From NCBI GenBank assembly GCA_036245805.1, contig BTRK01000001.1, positions 25,117,087-25,181,086 of the forward strand: a DNA stretch of 64,000 nucleotides. The letters run 5' to 3'. Each line of letters opens with the position of its first letter. Position 1 is the stretch's first letter. This stretch comes from Pristionchus mayeri (Eukaryota > Nematoda > Chromadorea > Rhabditida > Neodiplogasteridae). The notes beneath the pieces were generated by a model, which saw nothing but the letters and a program-made list of their open reading frames with translations, was not told where the DNA came from and made no database searches. Below, piece after piece: positions 31,339 through 42,607 of the stretch. Position numbers and translations under genes: made by a program.

Positions 31339-32329
31339 TCATGGGTTGTTCGATCGTACGGAATACCAGAACTTGAAGTAGACGAAGATGATGAATCCGC
31401 ATAAGACGTCTGCAAATGGATTGAATTCGAATGAAGGATTGGCAAGATCAAGTATCTGACCATTAATCAGCGCGACGATTCCGATGGCGACGTCCATCCA
31501 GAGGAAGGACGACGCCCACTCCGTAGCTTCAGCTACTGGAGACACCTCCGGGTACCGAGACCAGTAGTTACCCCAACTGCAATGATCAACCAAGTCATCT
31601 TTCATCACTCGCTGGAGTTGTTCCACTCTGAAATCTATTACTCAAGAGATTTAAACATCCGCAATCATGAATTTTCACAGATAACTCGATGGATAAATGA
31701 GTTACTGGAATGAATTGGCGATGAGATCGATGGCAGTGATTATATTGAGGGGGAAGATGATGACACAGGAGATGAGATGGACGAAGGCTGGCCATTTGAG
31801 ATGAAGAGTACGAAGAGTGAAGAGACCCGTGAAGGCCCCCATCTGGAAGAGAAGGGAATACGGTAACTGAACAGGAATCGATTGACCATGTTGAGCATCG
31901 GAGGGAAGATATTCACTCCATCAGAGCAATTCACCGTATCGAACATTGTGGAAAACTGGAGGGAAATACAGAAACACACACCTGAAAAGAATGATTGTAT
32001 TTTCTTCTTTTGTATTCAATTCACGAAATTGGAGGGGATAAATATGCTCATACAACTTACACCCGGAGATGAAAAGGAGAGAGGCGAGGAATAGATGGAG
32101 ATTAACAGCTATACTGAAGTACTTCCATTCTTTCTGAGGGACATTCGTGAGAGAACGACGATTGACTTCCTAAAGAGATTCAGAAGGTAAAGAACATGCC
32201 GCTATTCACTATGAGAACTCGAACAATTTCCAATTAAATTAGTATCTGCATAACAGATTCAAAACGTACGTCATCTAATTTATAGGAGAGAAGGGAGAAT
32301 TGTCGATCACATTGTGTGCAGCATATCAT
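31339..32329 (-). CDS. Uncharacterised four-helix membrane protein (195 aa)
   Basis: Six exons join in phase: 32270–32329, 32061–32169, 31887–31981, 31706–31842, 31461–31576, 31339–31409. The product starts with a cysteine pair cluster (MICCTQC). A first helix near residues 37–57 (VNLHLFLASLLFISGC) is followed by a loop with NCSDG. A helix around residues 110–130 comes next (FVHLISCVIIFPLNII), then two C-terminal hydrophobic segments (MDVAIGIVALI and VLCGFIIFVYFKFWY). The topology resembles MARVEL/LAPTM-like tetraspans, but I recognise no diagnostic motif and give no function. The fourth intron (after 31887) is only 44 bp. Confidence 0.75.
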
Positions 32330-33209
32330 CGTGGAGAGGAAGAGAAGAAGATTCTCATCGATTGACGACACTCATTCCATCACTCAGATGATAGAGACTG
32401 CAAGATAAGGAGAAGTTGGAATGAATCATCGAATTGACCAGAAGAGAAGAACCAACGAGAGAGAATGCGTTACAAAAGAGGAGAAGAGGGAATGGGAACA
32501 AGTTGGTCGGGTTCGGGATTATCGGACTGCTGTTTGTAGAGGGAGAGAAAGTGCCAAGAACGGAGAAATGAAAGGAGAAAGAGGAGGATGTTGTCTAGGT
32601 AACAACCACGAGTTGAGTAAGAGTTAGTCAGAGACTCCCTCGATTCAGTCCAGAGGAATTCAGATAGACTCGATAATAGGAAGATGGGGATGGGGGGACT
32701 GGAAGAGTTGACGATGTTCTGGATCTAAGTTCTCTCATTAAGAGAATGGCGGAAATGGGAAGTGTGATCTATCTCGATGGGCGTTGAAACTAGAAGAGCG
32801 TTCACGGCGAAATCTCGGGTTTCCTGCTCCCTCTCCCCGAGTTTCCCTCTCCCCCTCCCTCTCCCCAATCTCTCCCCCTCCCGTGGTCCCTCTGACCACC
32901 CAAACTTCGCACTCCTTCAATGAAATACTCCGAAGAGGAAGCAAAAAGGGTGCACCAGTGATTCTCAGGGGTTCGAATGATCAAGAATGTTTGAACCTTC
33001 CTCTAACCCTCAGATATCCTTCGATTCGTGGCCAGGATGCAACCAACCGAGTGAAAGTGCACTCGTTTTTGCATTGGCTGGTCAATGTTGAACAAGAGTC
33101 GTTCCCTTCCCATCCCTCTCAGTCCAATTGCATCTCTCTAAACGGGTTGATTGTGAGTAGATCTCACCCCTTCCATCTCATCTCGTATTCCACCCTCTCC
33201 TCACTGCCC
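32330..33209. other. Intergenic, low complexity
   Basis: Upstream regions of two divergently transcribed genes. Pyrimidine-rich block 32820–32890; no exon seen. Confidence 0.5.
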
Positions 33210-34730
33210 ATGGCGAAGCAACTACTACTCATCCTTCCTCTATTCGCTTGTCTTCTCGTGAGTTACCATCCAATTAGACGAGATCAGTACCTATCTCAAG
33301 GAGCAAATTGAAGGAAACTGAAGTAGAAATACGATTTTCACCTGCTTACTTGGAATATGAGGGAGAGGGATCCGAGACTTTACCAATGCGCTAAAATTTC
33401 AGCGTCCATTACGATTGAAGAAAGATCAATCTTATTCTTAAGCTTGCAAAATGCACTGAATTTAGAATTTAGAATTTTTGAGAATGAGTAGATGTGTCTC
33501 TTACAATGGATCAGATTGATAAGGTTATGATAAATATCAAAATCTACGAAAATTGATAAATATTCTTAAATACTAATGAAATACTGTGAAATTGTTTGCG
33601 GATTGGTGCAGCGGATCTCCCTCTTCATTGCTGAATGGTGCGGAACGCTTCTGATTTTAAGTCAGAATTAGGAAATGGATCAAAGAAGTCTATTAGCGTA
33701 AAACTACAATGAACAGTTTGAGATACTCGCGACTGCACTGAAACCATGCCAGAAACTGGCCTTGTGCGCCTTGGAAAAGTGCATCGAACCGAAGGAGAAT
33801 GGGACGAAAACTCCCGTCGAGGAAGAGGTGAGTGAGGGGAGAGGGAGATTCCACCCACCCCACACTCATTATCATAATCCGATCAGTCGCAGTCCATTCG
33901 AAATAGGTGACCTTCAAAGGGATGATCTACTTGCAGATAATCGATAATCTAATCGGTCGATTCAACTTCGGGTGCATGTACGGTCCATCGTGCTATGACT
34001 ACTGTATGGGGTGCGACACGTGCAAGTACGGTATGGAGCAGATCAAGAACATCGTCGTCCACAACAAGAGTGGTCAGCTGTGAATATCACTTATTGGATG
34101 GGGAGGGGGTCAACGTTGCAAGCAGCATAGAGCCATCAAACTGTAAAAATAGTAAAAATACATATCACGGTTTACTTCAGATGGCCAGTGTCCCTCCCTA
34201 GAGAAGTGCGCGAAGGATTGCTTCTCTGATCAGGTGGAAGTTGATCTTTGATCTCTCTCTAACTCGATCAGGTCCGATCTCGTTCTCCATGGGACTGCTT
34301 CCGAACCCAATGCGCCCCCGAGTGTTTCGATCGAAGGAAGTGCAACACTTGCTATGATACGATGAAGTCCATATTCTCTGCCTTCTGCTATCGGTGAGAT
34401 GAGATGTTTCTACATTAAACATCTAGAGCATTCCCGATGGTTTGATTTGTGAGTCCCCTGATGTAGTGTAGAGAGAGAGTGGGGACAATGATTGACCTTC
34501 TCTGTTCTCAAGCTGACCATGAGGTGTTTATTTCGATGCTTCGCTCAGTTTCTCGCCTATCTCCATACTCATCTCTTCTCTCCTTTTTCGTCATCTCTTC
34601 ACCGAATTTCTCTCGGTCTCACTTCATTTCTTTGAGGGAGGGATACAACTACAAGTTCAAGACGAAGTGTCGCGAGTTATTCGACAAGACCTCCACTGAT
34701 CTGGTCTTCAGAAGAAGACGACTTCTCTGA
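33210..34730 (+). CDS. Secreted cysteine-rich protein, unknown function
   Basis: Six exons in phase (33210–33257, 33717–33827, 33937–34072, 34181–34233, 34272–34393, 34637–34730) give 187 residues. A 16-residue hydrophobic signal peptide (MAKQLLLILPLFACLL) is followed by a mature chain with regularly spaced cysteines (CQKLALCALEKC; CMYGPSCYDYCMGCDTCKYG; CPSLEKCAKDC; CFRTQCAPECFDRRKCNTCY) and a basic end (RRRRLL). The paired-cysteine repeats suggest a disulfide-rich helical fold. I do not recognise the family; it is probably extracellular and nematode-specific. Exon 3 could begin earlier, at the acceptor near 33906. Confidence 0.72.
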
Positions 34731-35118
34731 ACAACGAAGACTGCTTAACCGATTCGAGAGTACAATACTCATTACTCACCCTAATAAACTCTTTTCATTG
34801 TCCTCCATCCTCTTCTTTTTGCTTCCTTCTCAGATCGTTCATTCGATAAGAGGAGTCAGCGAACGATCCCCATTAGGGGAACAGTCATGCTCTACTTAAG
34901 CTGATCTAATGCACTCCGATTACTGTTTTGATGCTCTTTCGAACTCGGGAGGAGTGATAGCTGAGTCGAACGAGATCACTCTTATTGCTTCCTGTCCACT
35001 CATCTCCTTCATTCATTCTATCGTCCTTTTCTTTATTAGATTCGCGAGTTGTATGGTAGAAGGGGAAGTGCTCCTTTAATATCTCTGTCTCCTTCTGATC
35101 TAGTTTCTTCTCTGCAGG
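34731..35118. other. Short intergenic region before the astacin gene
   Basis: AATAAA-type signal near 34784 for the upstream gene; the rest is the probable astacin promoter. The sequence TCTGCAGG just before the astacin ATG is a likely trans-splice acceptor. Confidence 0.5.
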
Positions 35119-38100
35119 ATGAAGTTGCTCTTCCTCCTTCTTATCTTCTTGCTCGCAATCACTTTGGTGCAATCGTGAGTTTATCTTAATTCTCTTTTTC
35201 ATTTCTCTTCGAACACGAAGCGGATGGAATCAAGGAATACCGAACAGGGTGGAAGTGACTACTAGACCCGGAGAATCCAAAGGAAAGAGATCCGTTGATG
35301 AGAGGAGTCCATTGCCCATCCCGATAGGGGGAGAGATCCCCCTATCGGGATGGGCAATGGACTCCTCGGTCCCTCTCATAGAGACGGGACTGGGGATGGG
35401 GATGCATTCCCCTTGATGACATCTGGAAGAAATCTAGAGGAATCAAATGGGAGACAACGACGAGGAAATGACTTTGACAAGGAGAGAATAAGGGGAAATG
35501 AGAGGATGGGATGGATTCCCTCTCGGGGTCAGAAGGAGGATAGAGATAGTGATACATCGAGTGATAGTTCCTCTTCTGAGGAGGAGAGACGGAGGGATAG
35601 ATCTCCTTTTATCAGGCAACGAGAGGGTAAAGGAAGAGGAGGAGGACGAGGAGGAGGAGGAGAAGGAAGAGGAGGAGGTGAAGGAGAAGGAGAAGGAAGA
35701 GGAGGTGGAGGAGGAAGAGGAAGAGGAGGACGGAAGGGATGGAAACGATCCAGACCCATTGACAAGTGAGTAATGTCATTACTCTGCAAAAATGGTAACA
35801 AGATGTTGTATACTTTTAATTAGTATTAAATCATTGTTGGCAGGGCTCATGCGTTTTCCAATCTTCGCAAATTCGGGAAAGGATCGAAGACTTTGAGTGC
35901 AGAAGACTGGACAGAACATGCTAATCAGTTCTGTTCGCTCTTCCCTCACAATCCCAAGTGCAGGTACTCCAATCACTTGAATACTGTAACCCAATCGATA
36001 ATTCAGAGACGGTAAGCGTCCCGAGCAGAATGATCTCGGATCGATCACGAAGGCGATTGAGAGACGTCAGAAGAGGAGAAGGGTGCCCAAGTGAGGGAGT
36101 AATGACATGCTCAGAGTATCGATTGGTTTCAGACTGAAGCGAATCGATTGGCTGAGTGGGGTGCCTGATGCACTCAAGGAGAGGGCGAAGGATAGGAAAG
36201 AGAAGTTCGGGAAGACGAGCATTGAGACGAGGAATCAATTCAGAGTGAGCATTGGTCCTCTGAGTAGTCAACAGATGAGTGGTTGAGAATGCGTGTCGAT
36301 CGGGTCGAGTCAACTGTCGAGTGCAACCGGAAGAATCGAGGAAGAAGAGGAAACTGATCAGAGACCATGTCTGTTATTACGAGATTCACTTCCGCCCACT
36401 CATTGAACCCCTTCCTTGCAGTTGGCCAAAGTAGAGAAGGAGAAGTTGAATCTGGACGATGAAACAGCAGATGACAACGTGGAGATTCGATTCGATCGTA
36501 CACTGAGAATCAAGAGAGCCCTGCTGGAGAAGGCCAATCTCACTGCTGAGGTATCCATTAATCACCACGCCTGGCATTACGATGTTTTCGCTCGCTATTC
36601 TTTCGAAAGAGCGCTCATTGTTCCCTTAGATGATGGTAAAAATCATCTATACATCTATACGATTAGATCTTCGATAGTCTTGCAATTTTTGCAAAACTAT
36701 TCAATGATCAAACTTGCAATTTTTTCGTAACAAGTAAACAACATGACCAGAAAAACAGTTTATACCGAATTCATTTTTATAATAGCCATCTTATTTTTTT
36801 ATTCTAAAGAAGATCGTAGAAAAAAGTTCCTGCAACACCGGCAATGAATGAGTGAGTCTAACTATCTAGGTGGATCCAATTGACGACGGAGTCTTCGAAT
36901 CGGATATTCTCCTCACTGAGGAACAGACGAATCTGATTCTCAACGATCTGGGAAAGGCGAATTCGACGGGAGATGAAGACCTCAGTCCAGATGAGGAAGA
37001 GTAAGTCAATGAATAATATATACTCTTTCTACAATAAGTGACATTCTCCCATCTATTTGTCGTCTTTGGCAGAATATGCCAAGTATTGGAGACATTTCTC
37101 TTCCCCATGGCATTTTTCTAGTCAGGATTGATGGCCACAATAAGAGACTAGACGGTGATTTGAGAGATGAACACCAGATGTACTCTTCCGTTCCCTTCCA
37201 TCTGTTTTCCTTCTCAGCGAGGCTCCTGCTCTCCCTCCCACCGACCCCGTCGACCTCTCTGCTGCTACCACTGCTGCTGCTGCAGCTGTAGCCAAGACCA
37301 CGCCCCCTCCGACCGAGTCGACCCCCGCTCCTCCCCTTGATGGATCAGTCGATGGAGTCCCTGCTGAGACTGCAGAGGGAACGAGAACGAAGAGGTGCTT
37401 GATCTACCCAATCAATCGATAATCTCCGATTCAGATCGGGCGTTTTCGTGGAGCAGAATTTCGCAGAGAAATGGGACATTTCCACTCCAATCCCGTACAC
37501 ATTCGATGATTCCATCGGTTGGTTTACGCTTTTTACGGGGCCGTTCACTCATGGGTTTATAGTGAGGGAACAGCAGGAGAGCCCTAATCCACCCGAATGC
37601 AACAGTGGATGATCCCCTCCCCCCCTCCCCCCCTCCCCCCTCTCCCTCCTCCCCCTCCCCCCCCCCCTCCCCCCCTCCCCCCTCCCCTCACTCTGATCCA
37701 CTCTGCTTCCTGATCCACACGAAACAGCAGAGTTCACAAGGGGAGAAGGGGATTTTGCACGAGTTTCTCCCCTCTTTCCGTTCCCTTTCCAATTGAAAGA
37801 GGAGAGAAAGAGAACCAAGCCATATCTGCACGTCCCATCAACGTGTTTTGGCAAACCTCAGCGCTCTCCCATTAGTCACCAGTAGGAGGGAGGGGTAATT
37901 CAAGGACGACTCTCCTCGTTTCACACACTCTCTCGCCCATGGGAGAAGCGAGGGAAGGCAGGAAGAGAGGAGAGAATGCCTTGACCTGCCAACCATACTC
38001 AGTCTCTGTCGGAAGTTCCAAATGAGCCGACTGAATAGTAGTGAAGATGGCAGAGGAAGGGAGAGCATCCATTTCAGCCCCGTGGGACAAGACTGATATC

Positions 38101-39574
38101 AACGATGCCTTGGCTGAGATCTCTCGAGTGTCGTGTGTCCGATTCCGATTCCTCTCTTCTCCTCCTAATTCGTATCACATCAACTTCGTCAAGATCGACA
38201 GTCCCACTTTGTTCGTCCCATTGAATGGCATCTATTGAATGGAAGAGGGAGAGACAGGCCACCTGGTGTTGTCGCAACTTTCCCCTTCTCAAGTATTTTG
38301 AGATACTCGGAGAGAAGTGAAATGGAGATGGATGTTGTGCTCTTGCAGTTGCGGACTCTCTTACGTTGGTCGAGTATCCCCAGTGAACACAGTCTATCTC
38401 TCATTCCAATGTGGCAAGAACAAGGGAGTGGTTATGCACGAGGTTATGCACGCACTGGGAATCATCCATCAACACCTACGAGTAGACAGAGATCAGTTCA
38501 TCAAAGTGAGTAAGCATGGTCCGGTGAATGATCTTTGACCTCTCACAGGTCGACTGGAGCAATGTCAACCCTCAGAAGTACGATCAGTTCGCAACGGCAG
38601 ATCAGAGTCTCTACACGAGGTCTACTGTATCTCTCCTACCGTAACCGATACCGTAATCTCTTCAGCTACGGCATCAAATATTCGTACGATTCGATCATGC
38701 ACTACAATGCATACACGAATGCAATTGATGTGAGGAAACCGACGATGATCCCGTTGGTGAGTAAGGAGAGTTCCTCCCTGGCACTACCCCCCCCCCCCTC
38801 TCCCCCCTCCTTGCTCCTTTCCAGCTACAATAGATGGCTGATCAATCGAATAGCGTGATCTGTGATTCCATGCAGGTGAATTCCCAATCGAATCTCTCCC
38901 TTCTCGGCCAGAGAGATCAAATGAGTCCCACTGATGTCAATCTCATCAATAAAATGTACTGCAAACCAGGTTAGATGATCTACTACTCGTTTTCTTCTCT
39001 TTATGGCTGTTCATTCGCCCTCCCTCAAAGACCCTTTTATGGAGGGAGAAGAAGGGGGAGGGAGGGGTGGGGGTGGTATTAGACTGGTAGTAGTCATCTA
39101 CTCGCTCTTTCCTTTCGTCCATTCTCCAATCATCTGCACCCTAATCGGGACGAGGAAGTAGAAAGGGATGAAGCGAGAGAAGAGACTAATCGTCCTTGTC
39201 ATATCTCATTTTAGTCTCCTGCATCGACACTAATATCTACTGTGGCCATTGGGCTCTCACGGGAGTATGCACCCTGCAGGTATGCTCACAGAGGGAGGGA
39301 CATTGCATCATCACTAGTCAATCACCCAATCGATCCCCCCTAGACCCACGATTATTCGTGTGAGTGCTTAAGTTGTGCGTAGTGTCTCATAGTGAGTCGT
39401 GAGTGAAAAACAGGTGGTGTTCTCGATAGATAGAGAGTGCAAGGCGTTGCATCACTCTTACACCTTTGCCGTCTCCCTCCCCTTGCATCATCCCTACTCA
39501 ATCGCATCCTCTCCTTACAGGGAAATTCGATCTGGATGAGTCAAAACTGTCGGAAGAGCTGCAATCTCTGCTGA
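35119..39574 (+). CDS. Astacin-type zinc metalloprotease with long prodomain and ShK-like C-terminus
   Basis: Starts with a signal peptide (MKLLFLLLIFLLAITL; exon 35119–35174). A very long prodomain follows, including a Ser/Asp/Glu stretch, a Gly/Arg/Glu run (35628–35750), basic segments and the inhibitory switch-like VFESDILLT (near 36890). The catalytic domain begins after KR near 37410. It carries the zinc motif HEVMHALGIIHQH (near 38430, HExxHxxGxxH), then RVDRD and the Met-turn SIMHY (near 38695). A compact six-cysteine ShK-like tail (CIDTNIYCGHW to NCRKSCNLC) ends at 39574. Astacins process cuticle and matrix proteins in nematodes. Exon 2 (35248–35765) contains a palindrome and does not stay in frame unless about 29 bases are removed (see 35303–35366). 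Downstream exons join cleanly. Confidence 0.88.
35303..35366. repeat. Perfect 30 bp inverted repeat inside a coding exon
   Basis: The arms AGGAGTCCATTGCCCATCCC... (35303–35332) and their exact reverse complement (35337–35366) flank GAGA. ATGAGAGG / CCTCTCAT extends the pairing outside with a bulge. The two halves of the surrounding exon are in different reading frames. Confidence 0.9.
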
Positions 39575-42057
39575 TTATCCTGTGCTTAGTGTGTATGATA
39601 AAGGAAGGAAAGTCTCGACCTCCCATTCCACTTCTTCTGTTTGGTTTTCTCCAGACTCGACTGAAGCGAGACGGCGGTTATTAGACGAGAGTGGGGAAAG
39701 AGAGAGAGAGAGAGAGAGGGAGAGAGAGGGAGGAGAGGGGGGAGAGGGAGAGAGGAGTGATCTACCCAATCTTCGCTCGAAGAGCTAGTGAATACACCAC
39801 TGCAAACACAAGAAGGGAAGAGTTCCAAGAAGAGTTTGGATGGAAAAGAGAGGGAGAGAGGGAGGGTTCTCTGCGAGATTAAAGAGGGAAGTGTACTCAA
39901 TCTATTTGCATTATTCGATAGAAGGAGAGAGGGAGAGAATGATCTCTCGATCAAAGACCTCGCTCTCCCTTCAATTCATCGATTCGCTCCATCTGTCTCT
40001 TTGTGTCCTCTGACCATGAAAGACACTCACTGGGTAGATCAATGATGCAGTCATTAGAGTAGCACCTGCTAACGACCCAAAGTGCTTCCTCCTTTCTTCC
40101 CTCCACCAATTGTTCCTCCTCATGGATTACAATGTCCTTCCCTGCTTCACACCCCACTGGATGCCCCTCCATATACTGACTCCCCCCTCTCCTCTCTCTC
40201 TAAACAACTCGATGGAGAGGGGGAGCGGGCCCTGTCCCCCAGTCGAGGGGAGAGAGACTGCGTCAGAGAGGGGCTTCACTGCACAACAGACTACTGATCT
40301 TCGGGAACACAAGTAGTGGGATTAGAGCCCTCTCTGCTCTTCCCATGCCGTCTCCTCTTCCTCACTTCCCTCCATTCTTCGTGTGTAGGTATAAATATTT
40401 GCTTGCTTGAGAAGAAGAAGAAGAGGAGACTCGTCTCCTCTCCTTTATTCGAACACGGGGAGAAGGAGGAGAGATGGAAGAAGAGAGCACGTAGCACCTC
40501 GATTGTGGGTAACTACTTCCCATCGAGATCCCGTCCAGACCCCTTCCTTCCTCTCAGGGACGGCTCTCCCTTGATCTTCACTCGATCTCTGAGGGGCGAG
40601 ACTCCGTGAGAAGAAGAGAAGTGAAAGGAGGAAGAGGCATTGAAGCGAGAGGAGAGAAGAGGAGAGAAGAGGAAGAGGAGTGAGGTGTCTCCCCCCTCCC
40701 CTCACTTGTAATGAGCAATGAGTGAATATGGGAGAGGAGGAGAAGTAGTTGAATGGAAGTCGATCCCTCCCCTCTCTTCTTTCACAGGACACTCTCGCAA
40801 ACAGACAACTTCTCTCGAGAGATCAATGATCATTAAACCAAAGCAAGGATGGGGTCTAGACTTGATTGGGCCAAGGAGGGAGGAAGGGGGAATGGGATAG
40901 GTCAGTCCCTGTCCCATCCCTAGCCCCCAGCTATACACCATCTGCCCACTGCATATGTTCATTAGTCCCCTCTGCCTCTGAAAGAAGAGCTGGGATGGGA
41001 TGAAGAGGGTCGGAAACTGTGAGATTACGGTCGAGGAAGAGAGAGTACTGTAGATAGAGAAAGGAATCAGATGGAAAGGAGGAAGTGCAGAAGGAAGAGT
41101 GATGACTGACTGCATGTAGTGTAACAATCTCATTAGAGGAGTGGAGGATGAAGAAGACTCACCAGTCCTCCCCTCCCTCCCCCCTCTCTCTCTCTTGTAG
41201 TGAGAACAAAAAGGAGTCAAGATAGGACGAGACTATGCAAATTATAGAGGAAGAGTACACAAAGAGACAATGGATGGGGCAGAGTTCATCTGAGTTCTGT
41301 AGATCAGAAGATAGACCAGGGGGCACTCCCTTCTCTTTCTCCATCTTTAGCTTCTCATTGAATCCTCGACGCTGTTGATGCTCTATCGATTTCGCCTTGC
41401 TCGGTATTGACTGGGTAGAGCAAAGGTCTAGTTCTCAAAGGGAGAAGGGAGGAGAAGGGGAAAGACAGAGACGGAGAGGGGGAATCTCGCTCTCTGCCGC
41501 TCTCGCCACACCCACAATCGATGGTCGACTCTTATTGAGTAGGAGTAACGATGAGTTTGAACCCTCGAAAAGGAGAGAAACGGGCAAGGATCGATAATTG
41601 AGAGGAGGAAGGCAACGGTTATGGTAGAACCGAAGGAAGACTTTCAAATTCCGAATTTTAGCTGCATTCTGTAGATGAAATGCGTAGAAAGTACGAAATG
41701 AGTTGATTTCGAATGACATTTATTGGTCGAATGGTTTAGATCCCGTTTGCATGAATGGACTCAGTGGAATACATCGAATGACTAAGTGAGAAGGAATCGA
41801 TAATCGATAGAACGACGCGAGGTACTGTAGCGGGAAGGAGAGGACACGTAGGGGAGGGGCGGAGATACTGATGGATGCACCCTTCTAGGATGGTATCGAT
41901 CGTCTTCCCTTCTAGGTATACGGTATGAACGGGAGATTGACACGGACGGAGTAAAGCTGAGGGTTCTTCGAGTGTGATTGAGAAGGGAAGAAGAATTCGG
42001 ATAAATGTGACTAGAAAAGTAAATAACAAAAAGAGAATAACTAGTAACAATGGTAGT
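39575..42057. other. Intergenic, purine/pyrimidine low complexity
   Basis: Contains a GA-rich microsatellite (39696–39750) and many CT/GA tracts. Nothing coding could be supported, although many long ORFs exist in these biased tracts. Confidence 0.5.
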
Positions 42058-42607
42058 TCACGACTTGCAAGTGAGAGGGCGAAGATAGGAGGGGATCACT
42101 CTCTTCTTCCCCGATCTGCTCGACGGCGTCGACGACCTCTTCCTGTCGACCGACGACGAACGAACTGTCGACAGCGGCAGCTCCTCTTCTGTCGCCTCTC
42201 GAGCAACTGCCAGAGGCTGCAAACCATCTACATTACTACAATACTCCCTCTCCCTCCAGAGTCCCGCACGGAATCATCTACTGTACCTTTGTGTCCTGGT
42301 AGAAGTCGTTCTCGTCGTTGACGTAGTGCTCCAGAGGAAGCACACGTCTTCCGCGAGTGGCCGTTCGAGACTCTTGACTGCAAAGAGGTACGGTAATCTC
42401 GGGGGTACGGTAGACAAGGGAGTAGGTCACTCACCCCGTGCTGTCTCTGGCCTTCTTGAGTAGATGGAGGACCAAGAGGTTCTTGTGAAGTCTTCCACCT
42501 CCCTTCTCCTGCTTGGCCACTACCATCTTGGCGCAAGATACCCGGATGAGGTCCTGAGGGGAAGAGGAGGGAGTACTGTAGGTGGATGAGGACGAAGACG
42601 AGTCCAT
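42058..42607 (-). CDS. IER: IER (immediate early response) family nuclear protein
   Basis: Three exons in phase (42435–42607, 42287–42377, 42058–42216) give 140 residues. After a Ser-rich start, residues about 19–50 hold the IER family signature helix (LIRVSCAKMVVAKQEKGG, then RLHKNLLVLHLLKKAR). The C-terminal part is basic and Ser-rich (VDRKRSSTPSSRSGKKRV) with a likely nuclear localisation signal, and ends near RPLTCKS. IER2/IER5 are short-lived, stimulus-induced regulators working with PP2A and HSF1. The ATG lies two bases after TCTTCCAG, a likely trans-splice acceptor. The match is by the short N-terminal motif, so orthology to a specific IER is not claimed. Confidence 0.8.

Noticed and set aside
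35498..35801. Glu/Lys-rich and Pro-rich ORFs over the Gly/Arg tract
   Set aside because: Shifted or opposite-strand reads of the same purine-rich prodomain exon.
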